Assembly (NCBI GenBank): GCA_033961575.1
Contig: CM066740.1
Span: forward strand, 92,363,117-92,427,116
Direction of reading: 5' to 3'
DNA: 64,000 nucleotides
Origin: Aselliscus stoliczkanus
Lineage: Eukaryota > Chordata > Mammalia > Chiroptera > Hipposideridae
Shown: positions 25,178 to 36,280 of the stretch, one piece after another
Layout: the number at the start of each line of letters is the position of its first letter
Numbering within the stretch: position 1 is the stretch's first letter
The notes under the pieces: generated by a model
What the model was told of the DNA's origin: nothing
Database searches by the model: none
The model's input: the letters and a program-made list of their open reading frames with translations, nothing else
Made by a program: the position numbers and the translations under genes

Positions 25178-25227
25178 ACCTCACTTTGTACTACGTGAGA
25201 TTCCTTGTGAGATTTACAAAGTGAGGT
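25178..25227. repeat. Perfect 13-bp inverted repeat with 24-nt loop
   Basis: ACCTCACTTTGTA at 25178–25190 is repeated as its exact complement at 25215–25227. It could fold into a hairpin. I do not recognise it as the ends of a known transposon. Confidence 0.6.
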
Positions 25228-26123
25228 ATAAGGCCCCTGCTTTCTCAGCACGGCCCACAGCCCTCCAGGCCCGAGTCCTGAATAAATCATGGAGGCAAGC
25301 GAAGAGCCAGGAGCCAAGCAGCTCCGAGCTGCGAGGCATCTGTCCGGAGCGGTCGCTGAGGCTGAACGACAGGATTTTTCTAATCATTTGTGAACTCTCA
25401 AGTCAAAACCCAAGTCGAGAAAACTGTCTAGTGGAAACTGCCTGAAACAATCTTTAGCCAAGAACTGGGCGTACGGTCTGCAACCGACTCTCAAGAAAGG
25501 TAAGGAGGCCAAATGGAGACGCATTCAGCTGCTTCAGGGCTAAGTGGAAACGTGCTACTTTCAAAAGATCAAAACTCTCTGGGAATCAAAAAATGGAGGA
25601 AATGCTATGAATGACAGGCAAGCAAAATCCTAAAGGGCTAAAGGGTGTCCTCTAAACCTGCATGCTCTCAAAGACACCACTCTTTCAAGGGGCACAAAGC
25701 AGCTTAAGACCAGTTTTACAGATTTTCAGTTTTGTAAACCACAAATTAAATTACAAGTTTTTAAAAACATTTTGTATAAAAAAATTTAATATTTTCTAAT
25801 CATTAAACTTCCTTTTAAAACTCACAGTTTCCTTACTAGAGGACTCAAAAGCTTTCTTAGTCAGTGGGGGGGAAAAAGTCCATTGTTTAGAGAAGACATG
25901 TTTTTCAGTATTTAAAAAAAAAACTAAATGGTCTTTATTTGATAAAAGTACTTGTCTGGCATAGCTCTACATGTAAATGAAGTATAAGAGTAAAGATATC
26001 AAATAAAATGGGAGGAAATATTATATTTCAAAGGGTGATCTTTTAGAAACTACGCATTAAGGAAGAAGTTTAGAAAAGGTATCTTTAAAAGGCATAGATT
26101 TGGAATGAAAGCATTACACTCAC

Positions 26124-26190
26124 CCAGGGTCCGTGACATGACGGGCAGGGCGGAGCTCAGGACCAGGATTGACACACAGTTCCCAATGAT
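26124..26190 (-). CDS. LMBR1: LMBR1 exon 15
   Basis: 67 nt, acceptor GTGACAG, donor GTGAGT. It encodes residues 387–408, IIGNCVSILVLSSALPVMSR followed by TL, mostly a membrane span. The final G joins exon 16 to make Gly409. Confidence 0.95.
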
Positions 26191-26680
26191 CTGTCACGGG
26201 AAATCAGAAAACACTGGGCAGTTAAACAGCAGGATGAAAAATAAAGCCCACTCCCCTTCCAGGACGTTAGTGCACATGCCAATTACCTGTTGTGCTGTGC
26301 TAGCTTCCTAATCATACTATTCAACATAGAATTCGAAAAGAACAACACACTTGGTCTACAAACATTTCAAGTTCTATCTGTAAATTCTAGAAGATATTTA
26401 TAGAGCTTGGCACAAATAGAAAGTTATAGAACACTTAAATTACTTTACACCTCAGACAATGCGTTTTACATTATTGATTGAGGTTGCAAATTTCAAAAGG
26501 ACTTGCCTATCAAGCAAAAAAGAATTAATACATTTAATACTTCTGACTATTTTTAAAGCTGAGTACTGCTCAAGATTTGTATGAGATCTGCGACTAATAT
26601 TATAAGGGTTAATACCAAAAAGCTAGAAATCCAAAACACCTAAATTCTCATAATTCATTTTCAGTGTATCCTATGCTTCT

Positions 26681-26822
26681 TTTTTCTTCTTTTTTTAAAT
26701 TAAATTTATTGGTGTGACAATGGTTAGTACAATTACATAGGTTTCAAGTGTACAATTCTGTAACACATCATCTATATATCACATTGTGTGCTCAGCACCC
26801 AGGGTCAGTTCTCCTCCCACCA
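26681..26822 (-). mobile_element. L1 3'-end fragment of bat type
   Basis: T-rich start, then TTATTGGTGTGACAATGGTT, CATAGGTTTCAAGTGTACAA, ATCATCTATATATCACATTG and CACCCAGGGTCAGTTCTCC. This is the reverse strand of the L1 3' UTR that recurs in bat genomes. It is a 5'-truncated insertion. Confidence 0.7.
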
Positions 26823-26920
26823 CCAGCTTATTCTTTCACAATAAATATGAAGATGAAAATGCTGATTAACACTTAAGGTCCTTAAACTAGATGCTAAGGA
26901 TCTCAAGGAGTTACAGCATT

Positions 26921-26921
26921 T

Positions 26922-26992
<71 letters not shown>

Positions 26993-27009
26993 GGGATCGA
27001 TCGATCGAC
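26921..27009. repeat. Compound microsatellite (TAGA)n(CAGA)n then (ATCG)n
   Basis: About 12 TAGA units, six CAGA units and a short GATCGATCGATCGA tail. Antisense reading gives spurious SIYLSIYL peptides. Confidence 0.97.
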
Positions 27010-27611
27010 ACATAGAAAATAACTTCTCTCTTTGAGGACAGGATGACAGTATCAAGTATGTAATAATACAAAGAAAGGAAGGCACCACCAGCTCTTCTGA
27101 GCGATTCTCCACACCGGCCTATGGGATGCCCTACGAAGCTGCGCCACTATAAAGATAACAGCCTTTGTCACTCCGAAGCCAAGACAGTACTGAGAAAGTC
27201 ATATCAGCCTGACTACCAACTGTTTCTGAATAGAGAGCTCTTTCGACTTGCTTTAATTATTCAGCTCTGAAATATTTTTTGTCTCTACGACTTGTGGCAG
27301 CTGAGTTGTTCAGATTTCAGACAAGGCCCCTGAAGTACAGTTAGCGCAGTCCGCAGTCCCAGTCCCTCATTAGCAATAGGTTTTCTTTAGAGGCAAGAGA
27401 GTCCTTTCAGGAGCCTTCCAGGCTAAGCCCTGCGCCCTCTACAGGTAAAAGTGAATGGGCCCCTGCGAAAGGAAACAGCACATCCTCTTGCCACTCCTTG
27501 AGCGTTTTGAAAATCTTCCAGTCTGTGTTGTCACAACTTACAGACAAATACCTCTCATCGCAAGTGAACCATTCAGGGGATTACCAACTACCACAGTCCG
27601 AGACTTCTCAC

Positions 27612-27702
27612 CTTCGTCATGGTTGTGTCATCCTTCTTGGGAATAAAGTCTCCAAAAATCCGGAGGCTATAGAAACCGACAACAGAGGACACCATGAGAT
27701 AG
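27612..27702 (-). CDS. LMBR1: LMBR1 exon 14
   Basis: 91 nt, acceptor CGCACAG, donor GTGAGA. It completes Phe356 and encodes residues 357–386: YLMVSSVVGFYSLRIFGDF, then IPKKDDTTMTK. The start is the end of a membrane span and the KKDD segment is a hydrophilic loop. Confidence 0.95.
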
Positions 27703-27922
27703 CTGTGCGAGTCAAGGAAAACTCTCCACAGCACGTACCTTTCCTTACGTTCTCAGGAGTCTCCACGGCATTAAGACCCAAAGGAAACACAAAGCAAAGC
27801 AAAACCAAAGCCCCGTGGAGTGCCTGTGGAACGACTTGTTTTTTCTTCAGGCAAGTGTCTTGGTAAATGACCACTGCCCCAGCAAATGTAACAAACAGAA
27901 CGTCCAGTTAAAGAAAGGATAC
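27703..27922 (-). other. LMBR1: LMBR1 intron 13
   Basis: Short 220-nt intron with donor GTATCC and acceptor CGCACAG. No repeat was recognised. Confidence 0.9.
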
Positions 27923-27996
27923 AAAATTAAAATGATTTCAAGAGCAGCTCCCACAAATCCAAAAGCAGAAAGAGAAGCATTTCCTATTCCAGAGCC
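27923..27996 (-). CDS. LMBR1: LMBR1 exon 13
   Basis: 74 nt, acceptor TTTTTTTTCCAG, donor GTATCC. It encodes GSGIGNASLSAFGFVGAALE then IILI plus two bases of Phe356 (residues 332–355). The glycine/alanine-rich second half is a membrane span. The human protein as I recall it reads GPGIGNAS, so the second residue may be a Ser for Pro change. Confidence 0.94.
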
Positions 27997-28952
27997 CTGG
28001 AAAAAAAAGAAAAAACATTTTTCAGAATTCAGTGGCACTATTATATTTGGTTTCCCTAACACTGGTGTTTCATAAGTATAGGACAATTGAAATCAGGAAT
28101 GTTTAATACCCTAGAATAACATCTAGATTTTCAAAGGACAATAAAACATGACATTAGACTGAGTGCATCAACTAATTCAACCACATGTTAATAATTATAA
28201 CAAGCTCAAAACATTTCTCCTTTATCTCAAATTTAAGGTACTCATCAAAATGATATGATTATGCTTAATGTGAAATCCTGAATATTCTTGGAAGAAAGTT
28301 TTTTATATGTAATAGTACAATAGGAATAAAATATGTAATTATCTGAGCCCTGAGGCAACATATAAACAGTATGCAATTAAAGTATGTCAAAAGTAAGCTA
28401 AGCACAGAAAGAAAGTGAATATGCATATCCTATTTCTACCCTGGAAAGTCTCCTTTCCCCAAACCTCCCCTGGGAATTCAGAGTTTTAAAAGATGTAAAT
28501 CGTGAACCTGGACCTTTAAAACAGAGAACTCTCCGCGTATGTCCCTAACCATTAGCCTATCTTTTTCTGGAACCCATACAAACAAACACAAAGGAAAAGT
28601 GCCTGTATTAATGAGACCAGACAAGCAAAAACTATTTCTTAACTGAAGTAGGAACAATATTTTCAGAGCTTACTATCTAAAGGAACTATCTGAATACGGA
28701 CAACTGTTTTACTATCAGCTTCAATTACATCTAACAGAAATACCAGAATAATTTAGCATGTATAGTCATACTAAGAAAAAATAAACCAATAAATAATATT
28801 ATACACATTTTATATATATTCTAATTTAGAAATAAAGAAATAAGAATACCCATGGAAATTTCATATATAATTAAGGTAAGAACAAAGAATTTATCAATTT
28901 TTGTCAAGATTTTGAAGAAGAAATGAACAATGACAGTAGAAAGCTTACTGAC

Positions 28953-29567
28953 TGATGGGGTCAGGGCAGACCACCCCAAAATACGCCAAGATGGCACATT
29001 GATCACTCCACATCAGTTACTTGAGAACTAGCCGGTCAAGAGGCCACGTTGACCCCCATCTGTTCCTGGGAACCAAGTAGCACAGCTCCCATGGGAAGGC
29101 CCCTCCCTGGGGCCCGGAGCGGGGGCATCTTTATCACCACGGAAGGAATTCGGGCCATAGGACGCTACAAACAAACTTTGTTAATTCTTCGAAAGTCGCT
29201 AACCCAACACAAACCCTTTGTTTTATGCTATATTTACAGTTAGTTGTTCCTTTGTCTGAAAATGGTATATATACTAACTGCTTTGGGCGTTTCTTTTTCT
29301 TTTCTTTTTTTTTTTTTTGAGGGCAGTGTCACAGGCCCTCATATGTGGGAACCGAACCGGGGCCGCTGGCGTCCCAGGCCAGCGCTTAACCACCGCACCA
29401 CTCGGCCGGACCTGCTTTGGGCATTTCTTAAGGTCTCATGTCTACAGGGTCTCCTTACATACATATGTAATTAAATTTTATTTTCTCCTGTTTATCTATC
29501 TCATGTCAAATTAATTCTCAGCCAGAAGAACCTGGAAGGGTAGAGGGAAAATATTTCTTCCCCAACA
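28953..29567 (+). mobile_element. Probable ERV1-type solo LTR, carrying a nested SINE
   Basis: Begins TGATGGGGTCAGGGCAGA and ends CTTCCCCAACA. Inside are a GC-rich part with CTCCCATGGGAAGGCCCCTC, a TATATA element near 29270 and a poly(A)-signal-like AATTAAATTTTATTTTCTCC region, the usual U3-R-U5 layout. No gag, pol or env sequence flanks it. Clear target duplications were not established. A SINE splits it at 29297–29411. Confidence 0.5.
29297..29411 (-). mobile_element. Short tRNA-derived SINE
   Basis: Antisense copy with TTTTTTGAGGGCAGTGTCAC and GCCAGCGCTTAACCACC. Target duplication TGCTTTGGGC(G/A)TTTCTT on both sides. Confidence 0.9.
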
Positions 29568-30857
29568 ACTGGCCTGGAAAACACTGTGGAAATATTCCGT
29601 CTCGAGAGAAGGCCTACCGGCGGGGCTAAGGGGATCTGACTTACTGACACGATCACACAGGGAGCCTGCCAGGTATAAGGCCCTCCCTACCAGGCACTAA
29701 GGGGTGCCCGGGCTTAGGCCTTACCTAGTGTGAGGCACACTGGACAGGTTAACAGGTGGGTAGGTGACTTCCTACTCTGTCAACGGATTTGGGTCTAAAC
29801 CAAAGCCCGAGACCGGCTGTGGAGAGCGGCTTCTGCTGCTGACCGTCGATGGCACAGGGCAACGGGGGCTGCTGTTAGGTCACACGGGTGGGGGCACAGC
29901 CGCCACAACAGGAAGCACTGGAAGGCCCCGGAAAGGGGCGCTGGGGGACTCAGACAGACATGGCGGTTTCTCTGAGAGAAAAGGCACGTCTTCTGGCTCA
30001 GAGAGAGAAGTGGCATCAAAAGTCTATGAGTTTTGAAGTCATTTCTGTGGGGAATGGGAAAGCTGCTGACTTCGATAAACATAATGAAATGTCAAAACTT
30101 CAATGCCACTTCAAGTTTATAGAGACACCTAGAAAAAGTATGCCAAATATGAATATTTAGTTGTAATTACCTTCTATGGAAAATATATTCAAATAGGCTA
30201 ATTGACAGAATTTAATAAAATCATCAATGTTTTCAAGATTTTTTTTTTCTGTATTGTAAAACTTAAGATTTGGGTACATCCAATAAAACCAATTTCTGAG
30301 GGGGAAAACTCAAAACCCACAATACAAAGAAAAAGTTAATACTTCTGGGTTACAGCAGGAAAATCATCAATTTTTAAACAAGAAAGAAACTAAGTTAATT
30401 CATGAAAAGATGTCCATCTGACTCCCCTCCAGTAACTGAATATTTTGACTCAGTTTCATAAAACATGTGACTTTTGAAGCATGAGACCCTACAACCACAC
30501 ATCTGGATCTTTTGCAAACCCAGTGAATCCACCTAATAAACTCTTCATATGTCACTATATCAGAGTATACATTTTCTTAAAGAATCCCAAATAGTGCATT
30601 TCAGTAAAACAAAGATAAACTCTGATATGAAGTATAATGCCTGATAAAAGGCCCAGCCAATCCAAAGTAAGATATCAGAAACAAAAATCATAGTTTATAA
30701 ACACTGTTTATGAAGGCTCCTTGTGTGAAGAAATTCATACATTTTGAAGTATATACATGCAGAAAGGTGCCTGTTTCAATTTGCTTATTTGAAATACTCG
30801 GGGTACACATACTGAACATTTTTGCAAAAGAAAGACATTTAAAACATTTTACTTTAC

Positions 30858-30935
30858 CCTTGTTCCCTTTGGCATTGCTGTTTCATCGACCAACAGGCAG
30901 AGGATATTGCACGCCACCAAAAGGACCGAGATGGA
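30858..30935 (-). CDS. LMBR1: LMBR1 exon 12
   Basis: 78 nt, acceptor TTGTGTTGTAG, donor GTAAAG. It encodes residues 306–331: SISVLLVACNILCLLVDETA then MPKGTR. The first half continues the membrane span started in exon 11; the second is a loop. Confidence 0.96.
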
Positions 30936-31580
30936 CTACAACACAAAAAGTAAGCCATCGGCTGTAAGTTTCAAACATATTTTGCCAATACACATATACT
31001 AAAATCAAAGTAATCGACCAACTGTATTCTTCAGAAGACAAGAAAAGTAGTCAAGACCAAAATTCTACATATAAACCAAAAATAAAAAGACTATCTACAA
31101 AAACTCCAGAATAAATTCTAAAGATTCTGCAAATTATTATAATTTCAAGGCTGTGACCAAAGCTAATACCATAGATCCATTTACTAACTGATTTCACAAT
31201 TGGAAACTAACAACTCCACAGATTTTTAAAAATGGTTAACATGTTATCAGAACTAATTTAATCATATAATTTTCACATCCCATCATAGAGTTTGAAGCAG
31301 GGTACCTATAGCACCTTGTCTCTTCTCAATTTTCACTGAAACAAAAGAATGAATTTCCTGCTCTCTTGAAAAAAGAGATAATCTTATGGACTTTTTAAAA
31401 ATTACCATGAATTCCTATTTTTGCTTTAAGTTTTTACAAATAAAGGCATAGATGGATTTTAATCTTGTTGACAGAAAACCAGTTTACCTGGAACCATTTA
31501 GCTGAGGGAGTTGCCATACTCAAATGTTAAAGTAAATATAAAACAATTTGCTTTATATAAGTACGCAAATAAATTCTTAC
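30936..31580 (-). other. LMBR1: LMBR1 intron 11
   Basis: 645 nt, AT-rich, no repeat recognised. Confidence 0.85.
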
Positions 31581-31657
31581 TGTCTTAATAAGGAGGAGAA
31601 TCATAACAGCAGGATACACCAAATTTCTTTCCCATGCTGATGCTTTTTTTCGCCTCT
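31581..31657 (-). CDS. LMBR1: LMBR1 exon 11
   Basis: 77 nt, acceptor CTTATAATAG, donor GTAAGA. It completes Glu280 and encodes residues 281–305: RRKKASAWERNLVYPAVMIL then LLIKT. It joins the cytosolic coiled region to a membrane span. Position 304 is Lys, where I recall Glu in human LMBR1. Confidence 0.95.
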
Positions 31658-32489
31658 CTATTATAAGGAAAAACAATACAACAGAAGATTTCAGTAATTG
31701 CCCAAAATTCTCTCCAGATTCACATTTTCATTCCTGACCACTATAACCAGTATGTATTATTTTTATAGAATTTCTTTTTAAAAAAAACATAAATTTTTAA
31801 TTTTCCTCCAACTATAAATATCAGAGTTTTAAAACCAGCTTGCTACATTAAACAGCTCAATCCTGTGTTGGTTATATTTTAGCTCTGTAAAGATATTTCA
31901 ATGATACACACAGAGGAAAACCCCTGAAAAATAAAGGAATATCCCTGAGCTAGGGGGCAGCTTCCAGGGAGCTAACGTGTGTGAGATTGGAGCCCCTGAA
32001 AAGGGAGGCACAGAGAGAAAAAGAAGTGTTGGGAAAAGTAATGGCCCCAAATTTTCCATAGTAGATGAAAACTATAAATTCCCAGTCCAAGACTCAGGGA
32101 ACACAAAGCACAAGAAATATAAAGAAAATTCCTCTAAAGCACATCATAATCAGGTTGTTCAAAATGAAGGATCAAGAGGACACCAGAAAAGCAGGTAGAG
32201 AAAAAAGACATTAAAGGTGAGGATGACACGATTACTTGTCAGAATTACTGCACTGAAAAGACAACTGAGCAATAGCTTTAACATCGGCATCTGTGAAAAG
32301 TCATTTTGTACAAAACGAAACAAGGTCAATAAGCAGATGCTTATCTTCTCAAACTAAAAGACAGTCTGAACCAATGGCTTTGAACAGGTCGAAAGATTTC
32401 ATAATTTTTTAATATTTTGGACTACCATAAAGTCTTTAATAAGAAACCAAGACCAAAATACAAGTCAGGGGGAAAAAAACGTTCAATAC
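31658..32489 (-). other. LMBR1: LMBR1 intron 10
   Basis: 832 nt, no repeat recognised beyond A-rich stretches. Confidence 0.85.
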
Positions 32490-32570
32490 CTAGTTTTGTC
32501 TTAAGAGCCTTTACATTTTCCAGTTCTTGCTCCACCTCCATTACGTTGTATTCCACTGCTGAAGAGAGTC
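32490..32570 (-). CDS. LMBR1: LMBR1 exon 10
   Basis: 81 nt, acceptor TTTCAACAG, donor GTATTG. It encodes Gly253 through LSSAVEYNVMEVEQELENVK ALKTKL (residues 253–279). Heptad-like leucine and valine spacing with many Glu and Lys residues suggests a coiled-coil in the large cytosolic loop, continuing from exon 9. Confidence 0.96.
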
Positions 32571-32989
32571 CTGTTGAAAGCAGAACTATTTTAGAAGGAT
32601 GACAAAGAACCCCAACAGTACAGAACAGGCAGTGCTCACATTTAATTAAAATATAAAATAACACACCGCAGATCCTGACCCTTGAGAATAAAAACAAACG
32701 CTGCTGTGATTCAGAGCAGACTAAATCCGATTTTTTACCACTGAACAAGTCCAAGTTCTTACTGATTAAAACACTGTGTTTCCTAGAAAATATATCACTT
32801 TGGTAAAATTCTTATTGGATCTATTATTATTTTTTTATTAATTCTAAAAGTATCATGTGCTTATTATAGAAAGAAAAGGAAGGCAAGACCTCTTGTTCGC
32901 GATCCCACTTTCCTCCGATGACAACTGTGAAGAGCGTGCTTGACGCTGTCCGAGCTTGCTGCACGTTTGTGTACGGACTCACCCGTTCA

Positions 32990-33550
32990 CATAGGCCTTA
33001 CAAATGGCTTTCGTTATATATGTTACTAGAATGGGTCAAATCACCCACGTTCTTTTACCACTCGCTTGCTAGTCAATGATACGACCGGGACATTCTGGCC
33101 CTGTTCTGTCGGATGGATCCCAAAGTTCAGACTGCTGAGCCTGGGGTGTGCGCATTACAGTTTTAAGGCACATTTAAAGGTTACTTCCCCCCAAATATTG
33201 CAATTGATTGTAATAAATTATTATAGGTTTACATTTCTATCAACAGTTTTTGAAAGCACCTATTTTCCAATCTCTTCCTTAGCATTGGAAGTTATGAATT
33301 TTTGCCAACTTGATGGGTAAAAAGTTTTCTGTTTTCTTATTGTCACTTGAACATGCATTTCCCAGATGTGGTTAAGTATCTTTTCATGTTTATCTATCAC
33401 TTGGATTTCCCCAACTCATATTTTCTGCTTATTTCTCCAATGGTTTGTGTCTCCATATTCTTTCTAGTTTGTCTGTTGAATTCTGGAATGGATCGCACAC
33501 ACACAGCTGCACTTCCGGCGCTCTCGGCCTGGTTTTCTCATTGTGTGCTT
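32990..33550 (-). mobile_element. Old L1 fragment, antisense
   Basis: Reads like the reverse strand of the L1 3' region: TTTACATTTCTATCAACAGT, AACTTGATGGGTAAAA and AAGTATCTTTTCATGTTTAT. Highly diverged, so the limits are approximate. Confidence 0.55.
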
Positions 33551-36252
33551 GCCTCCATCTAAGGGTCTGGGCTCCTGTGAGACCCTTAGGTCCCCTTAGG
33601 AATCACACCTGTCATGTTAGGTGATGATGATCCTTTTTGTCGTTCATGCTTTTCAGCTCAAATTCTGTTTCATGGACTTTAAGTTCTACTTTCCTTTTGT
33701 TTTTACCTGCCTCGCTGATTTACGTGCAAGAGACAAAGAAGGAAAGATTAGCATTAAAAGGCATCTATATACATGCTGAATCTTACTTGAGGTTTAACTT
33801 TTACCACTTAAGAGTTCATTGGGTATAGCAACTGAAGTTGAGTCTGGCCTGTTGGAACAGAAAAGGAACCCATGAAACAGCAGCAGGAAAGCTTTCCAGG
33901 AAGGGAAGGAAAGAGACCAGGCAGGAGCTCCAGGCAGAGGGACAGACGGGCAGGCTCCGCGCGGGGTCACAGCTGCGACGAACCAGTGCCAACTATTTTC
34001 AGTCTCTGTCGCTATGATCAAGATCAAAACTCCAGGGAGCAAGTGTCCTAATGGCCTCGCTGGTCACATGTCACTCTTTGGCTGGGAGGCAGAGAACTTG
34101 GACAAGCAATTCCAGGGATCTAATGGCACAGGAGGAACAGCAATGCCAAATGGGGGGCTTTACTTGAAGAAAGGGCACTGGACTTGTGGCAAAACGGGTA
34201 AGTGTGTTGAGCACCCCAATCTGGGAGTCTCTGTTCTCTGACGGTACGTTTCAGCCCATTTCCAGTTGGTAAAGCACTGCACTCGCATTCAGTATCATTT
34301 AGCACAACAGCTGATAAGCTTCATTTTATATAATTCCTTCCATACTACCTGTCCTGGTCTTAAGTGGCTTTTTAAGTTTTATTCTTTACAGAAATGCATC
34401 GCGCACACAGTCCCACGTGTCTAGCATGGGCACAAGGTTGGTTGCCACGCTCGCCCTCCTCCCAAACGGCGGCTCCCTCGATGTTTAGCCGATGCCTTCG
34501 GTATTTGTCTTCCGATCACTAAACAAAAAGTTCCCCTCGCGATTTCTCGCCTTTGCAGCTTCAGGTATTGACTGCTACCCGCCTGCCATGGACCGTGAGG
34601 GCTGAAGTCCCTGTACGCCGCCCGCTTCCCCGACGGGGTCACGCTGGCAGTCTGGGTGAGACGGATGTTGTGTCAGCAGGATCACCACAGAAACCCTACC
34701 TACTGCCTACCCTGCCAGGAGCTACGGTTAGCTTTCCCTTCATCCATGGCATTCGTCTTCCCAGCCCAGAACTGCATTTCCACTTGCTTAGTTTTTTTTA
34801 TGTACTTATCACTAGTTCAAAGCCAAACTTTCCTCCCAAACATCTTTATTTTTTCTTGGTTTTCACACTCATCAGTTACACTACCCATTTTGTTTTCTTG
34901 AAGAGGCTCTCCCGTCTCCAAGCCTTGTGACACTGTCACCCTGGGGCCCTCGGCTCTTCTGCCCGGGGCACAGCTCTTAGGGCCATGAGCGTGCCTCGTC
35001 TTTCCCGGTTCCCCCTCGCTTCCGCGGGGCCTACCTCCAGCAGCCTGCTAAGGAACAGTGAACGGGAGGTCCTTTTTTTTTGACTGTACAAGTCTGAATA
35101 TTTAACCTCTGCTCTTCTTAAACTTTGGTTAAATACAGAAATCTAGATCAAAATTAATTATCCTTTGGAATTTTGAAGTCCTTGGAATTTTGTTGTCTCC
35201 CAGCTGCTGGCGTTGGTTTGGAGGAGCTGAAGCTCTCCCTCCTGTCCCCATGCGTATGAACTGCTTTTCACTGTCCCCATGGCACATGTAGGACCTCTGT
35301 CCCCAGTGTTCTCGCGCTGAGTCATTTCAATGTACTGTGGCAGCACGGGGCGAGCCCCCTTCCATCTCCAAATTCATGTCCGTTAAGTCTGAGAAGTTTC
35401 CCTAATAACTTCATGTAATTAGATGTCTACACACAGAGCAGGCTTCAAAGTGGATTTTCCGACAGCTCACATGGCACTGAGGACTGAACCCTGCCATCCA
35501 CTAGTTGGCTCCTTACAAAGACTGCTGCTTTCTCCTTTCGTGTAATCTTGTAATGTCTGTTTTGTTTATTTTGCACTTTATTTCTTCTTTTCCCGACTGG
35601 TGGAATTCCTGCTGGTCCTTCTCCCCCGTTAATTTGGCACTTGAGTGATTGCTTTCTCACTGGCTCCCAACACGGCGGTCATCTGGCAGTGCTGGAGCCG
35701 AGCGTGAGAGCGCGGTGCCGGCAGGCCGCGCTCCTCCCGGAGGCCCTGCTCCCAGCCCCCAGAGACTGCAGCGCCCCTGGCTCCTGGCCCCTTCCCGGGT
35801 CGCCCGCCCTCTGCTGCCATTGCCTCTTGGCCTCTGGCCTCCTGCCTCATCTCTCACTCATAACAAGGCTGCAATGACACTGGGCCCAGCAGGTCATCCC
35901 TTACTCACACTGTACAAAGGGGACACACTGAGAGGCTCTGGGGGACAGCTCCTGGACACCTCGGCGCGACTCCGGTATCTACCACAGGCTCGCCCATCCT
36001 CTGCCCAGTGAATATGCAGGTTTTCCCACATTCTGGGCAGCCTGGTTTCCGCTCTAACGCTGTGAGGGTCTGTATACTTTTGGGGACTAAGTACAAATTC
36101 TTGGTTGTCTCCCCCCGGGAGCCTCCGCCACTCCGCCTTAAGTGAATGGTAGCTTTCTACCTGCTGCTATTGGCCCTGCACACCTAACGCGGTCACAGTC
36201 GCTCACACAGTGACACAGCATTGGGAGCCCAGGAACTTCCGTCCTTGAGGAC

Positions 36253-36280
36253 GGGGGGGTGGGGGGGTGGGGGGGGCGGG
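36253..36280 (+). repeat. G-run with quadruplex potential
   Basis: Three runs of seven or eight G separated by single T, then C and GGG. This meets the pattern for a parallel G-quadruplex with one-base loops on the + strand, which is the non-template strand for rightward and template for LMBR1 transcription. Confidence 0.8.

Larger units (their letters stand above)
14210..26123 (-). other. LMBR1: LMBR1 intron 15
   Basis: 11.9 kb and AT-rich. It contains a mariner-like MITE, a 4-kb composite L1 remnant with nested Tigger, SINE and MaLR LTR insertions, three SINE copies in all and a 13-bp inverted repeat, listed separately. Stretches 14220–15700, 15800–17850, 22290–23690 and 23840–26100 show only unique-looking AT-rich sequence and short frames with no recognisable product. 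Confidence 0.7.
26191..27611 (-). other. LMBR1: LMBR1 intron 14
   Basis: Contains an antisense L1 3' end and a TAGA/CAGA microsatellite (listed). The remainder is unremarkable. Confidence 0.8.
27997..30857 (-). other. LMBR1: LMBR1 intron 12
   Basis: Contains a probable ERV LTR with a SINE inside it (28953–29567). The rest is AT-rich with no recognised element. Confidence 0.75.

Noticed and set aside
26805..27112. Open frames with SIYLSIYL and CLSVCLS repeats
   Set aside because: Translation of the TAGA/CAGA microsatellite.
28953..29567. Possible provirus around the LTR-like sequence
   Set aside because: No gag, pol or env similarity within several kb; at most a solo LTR.
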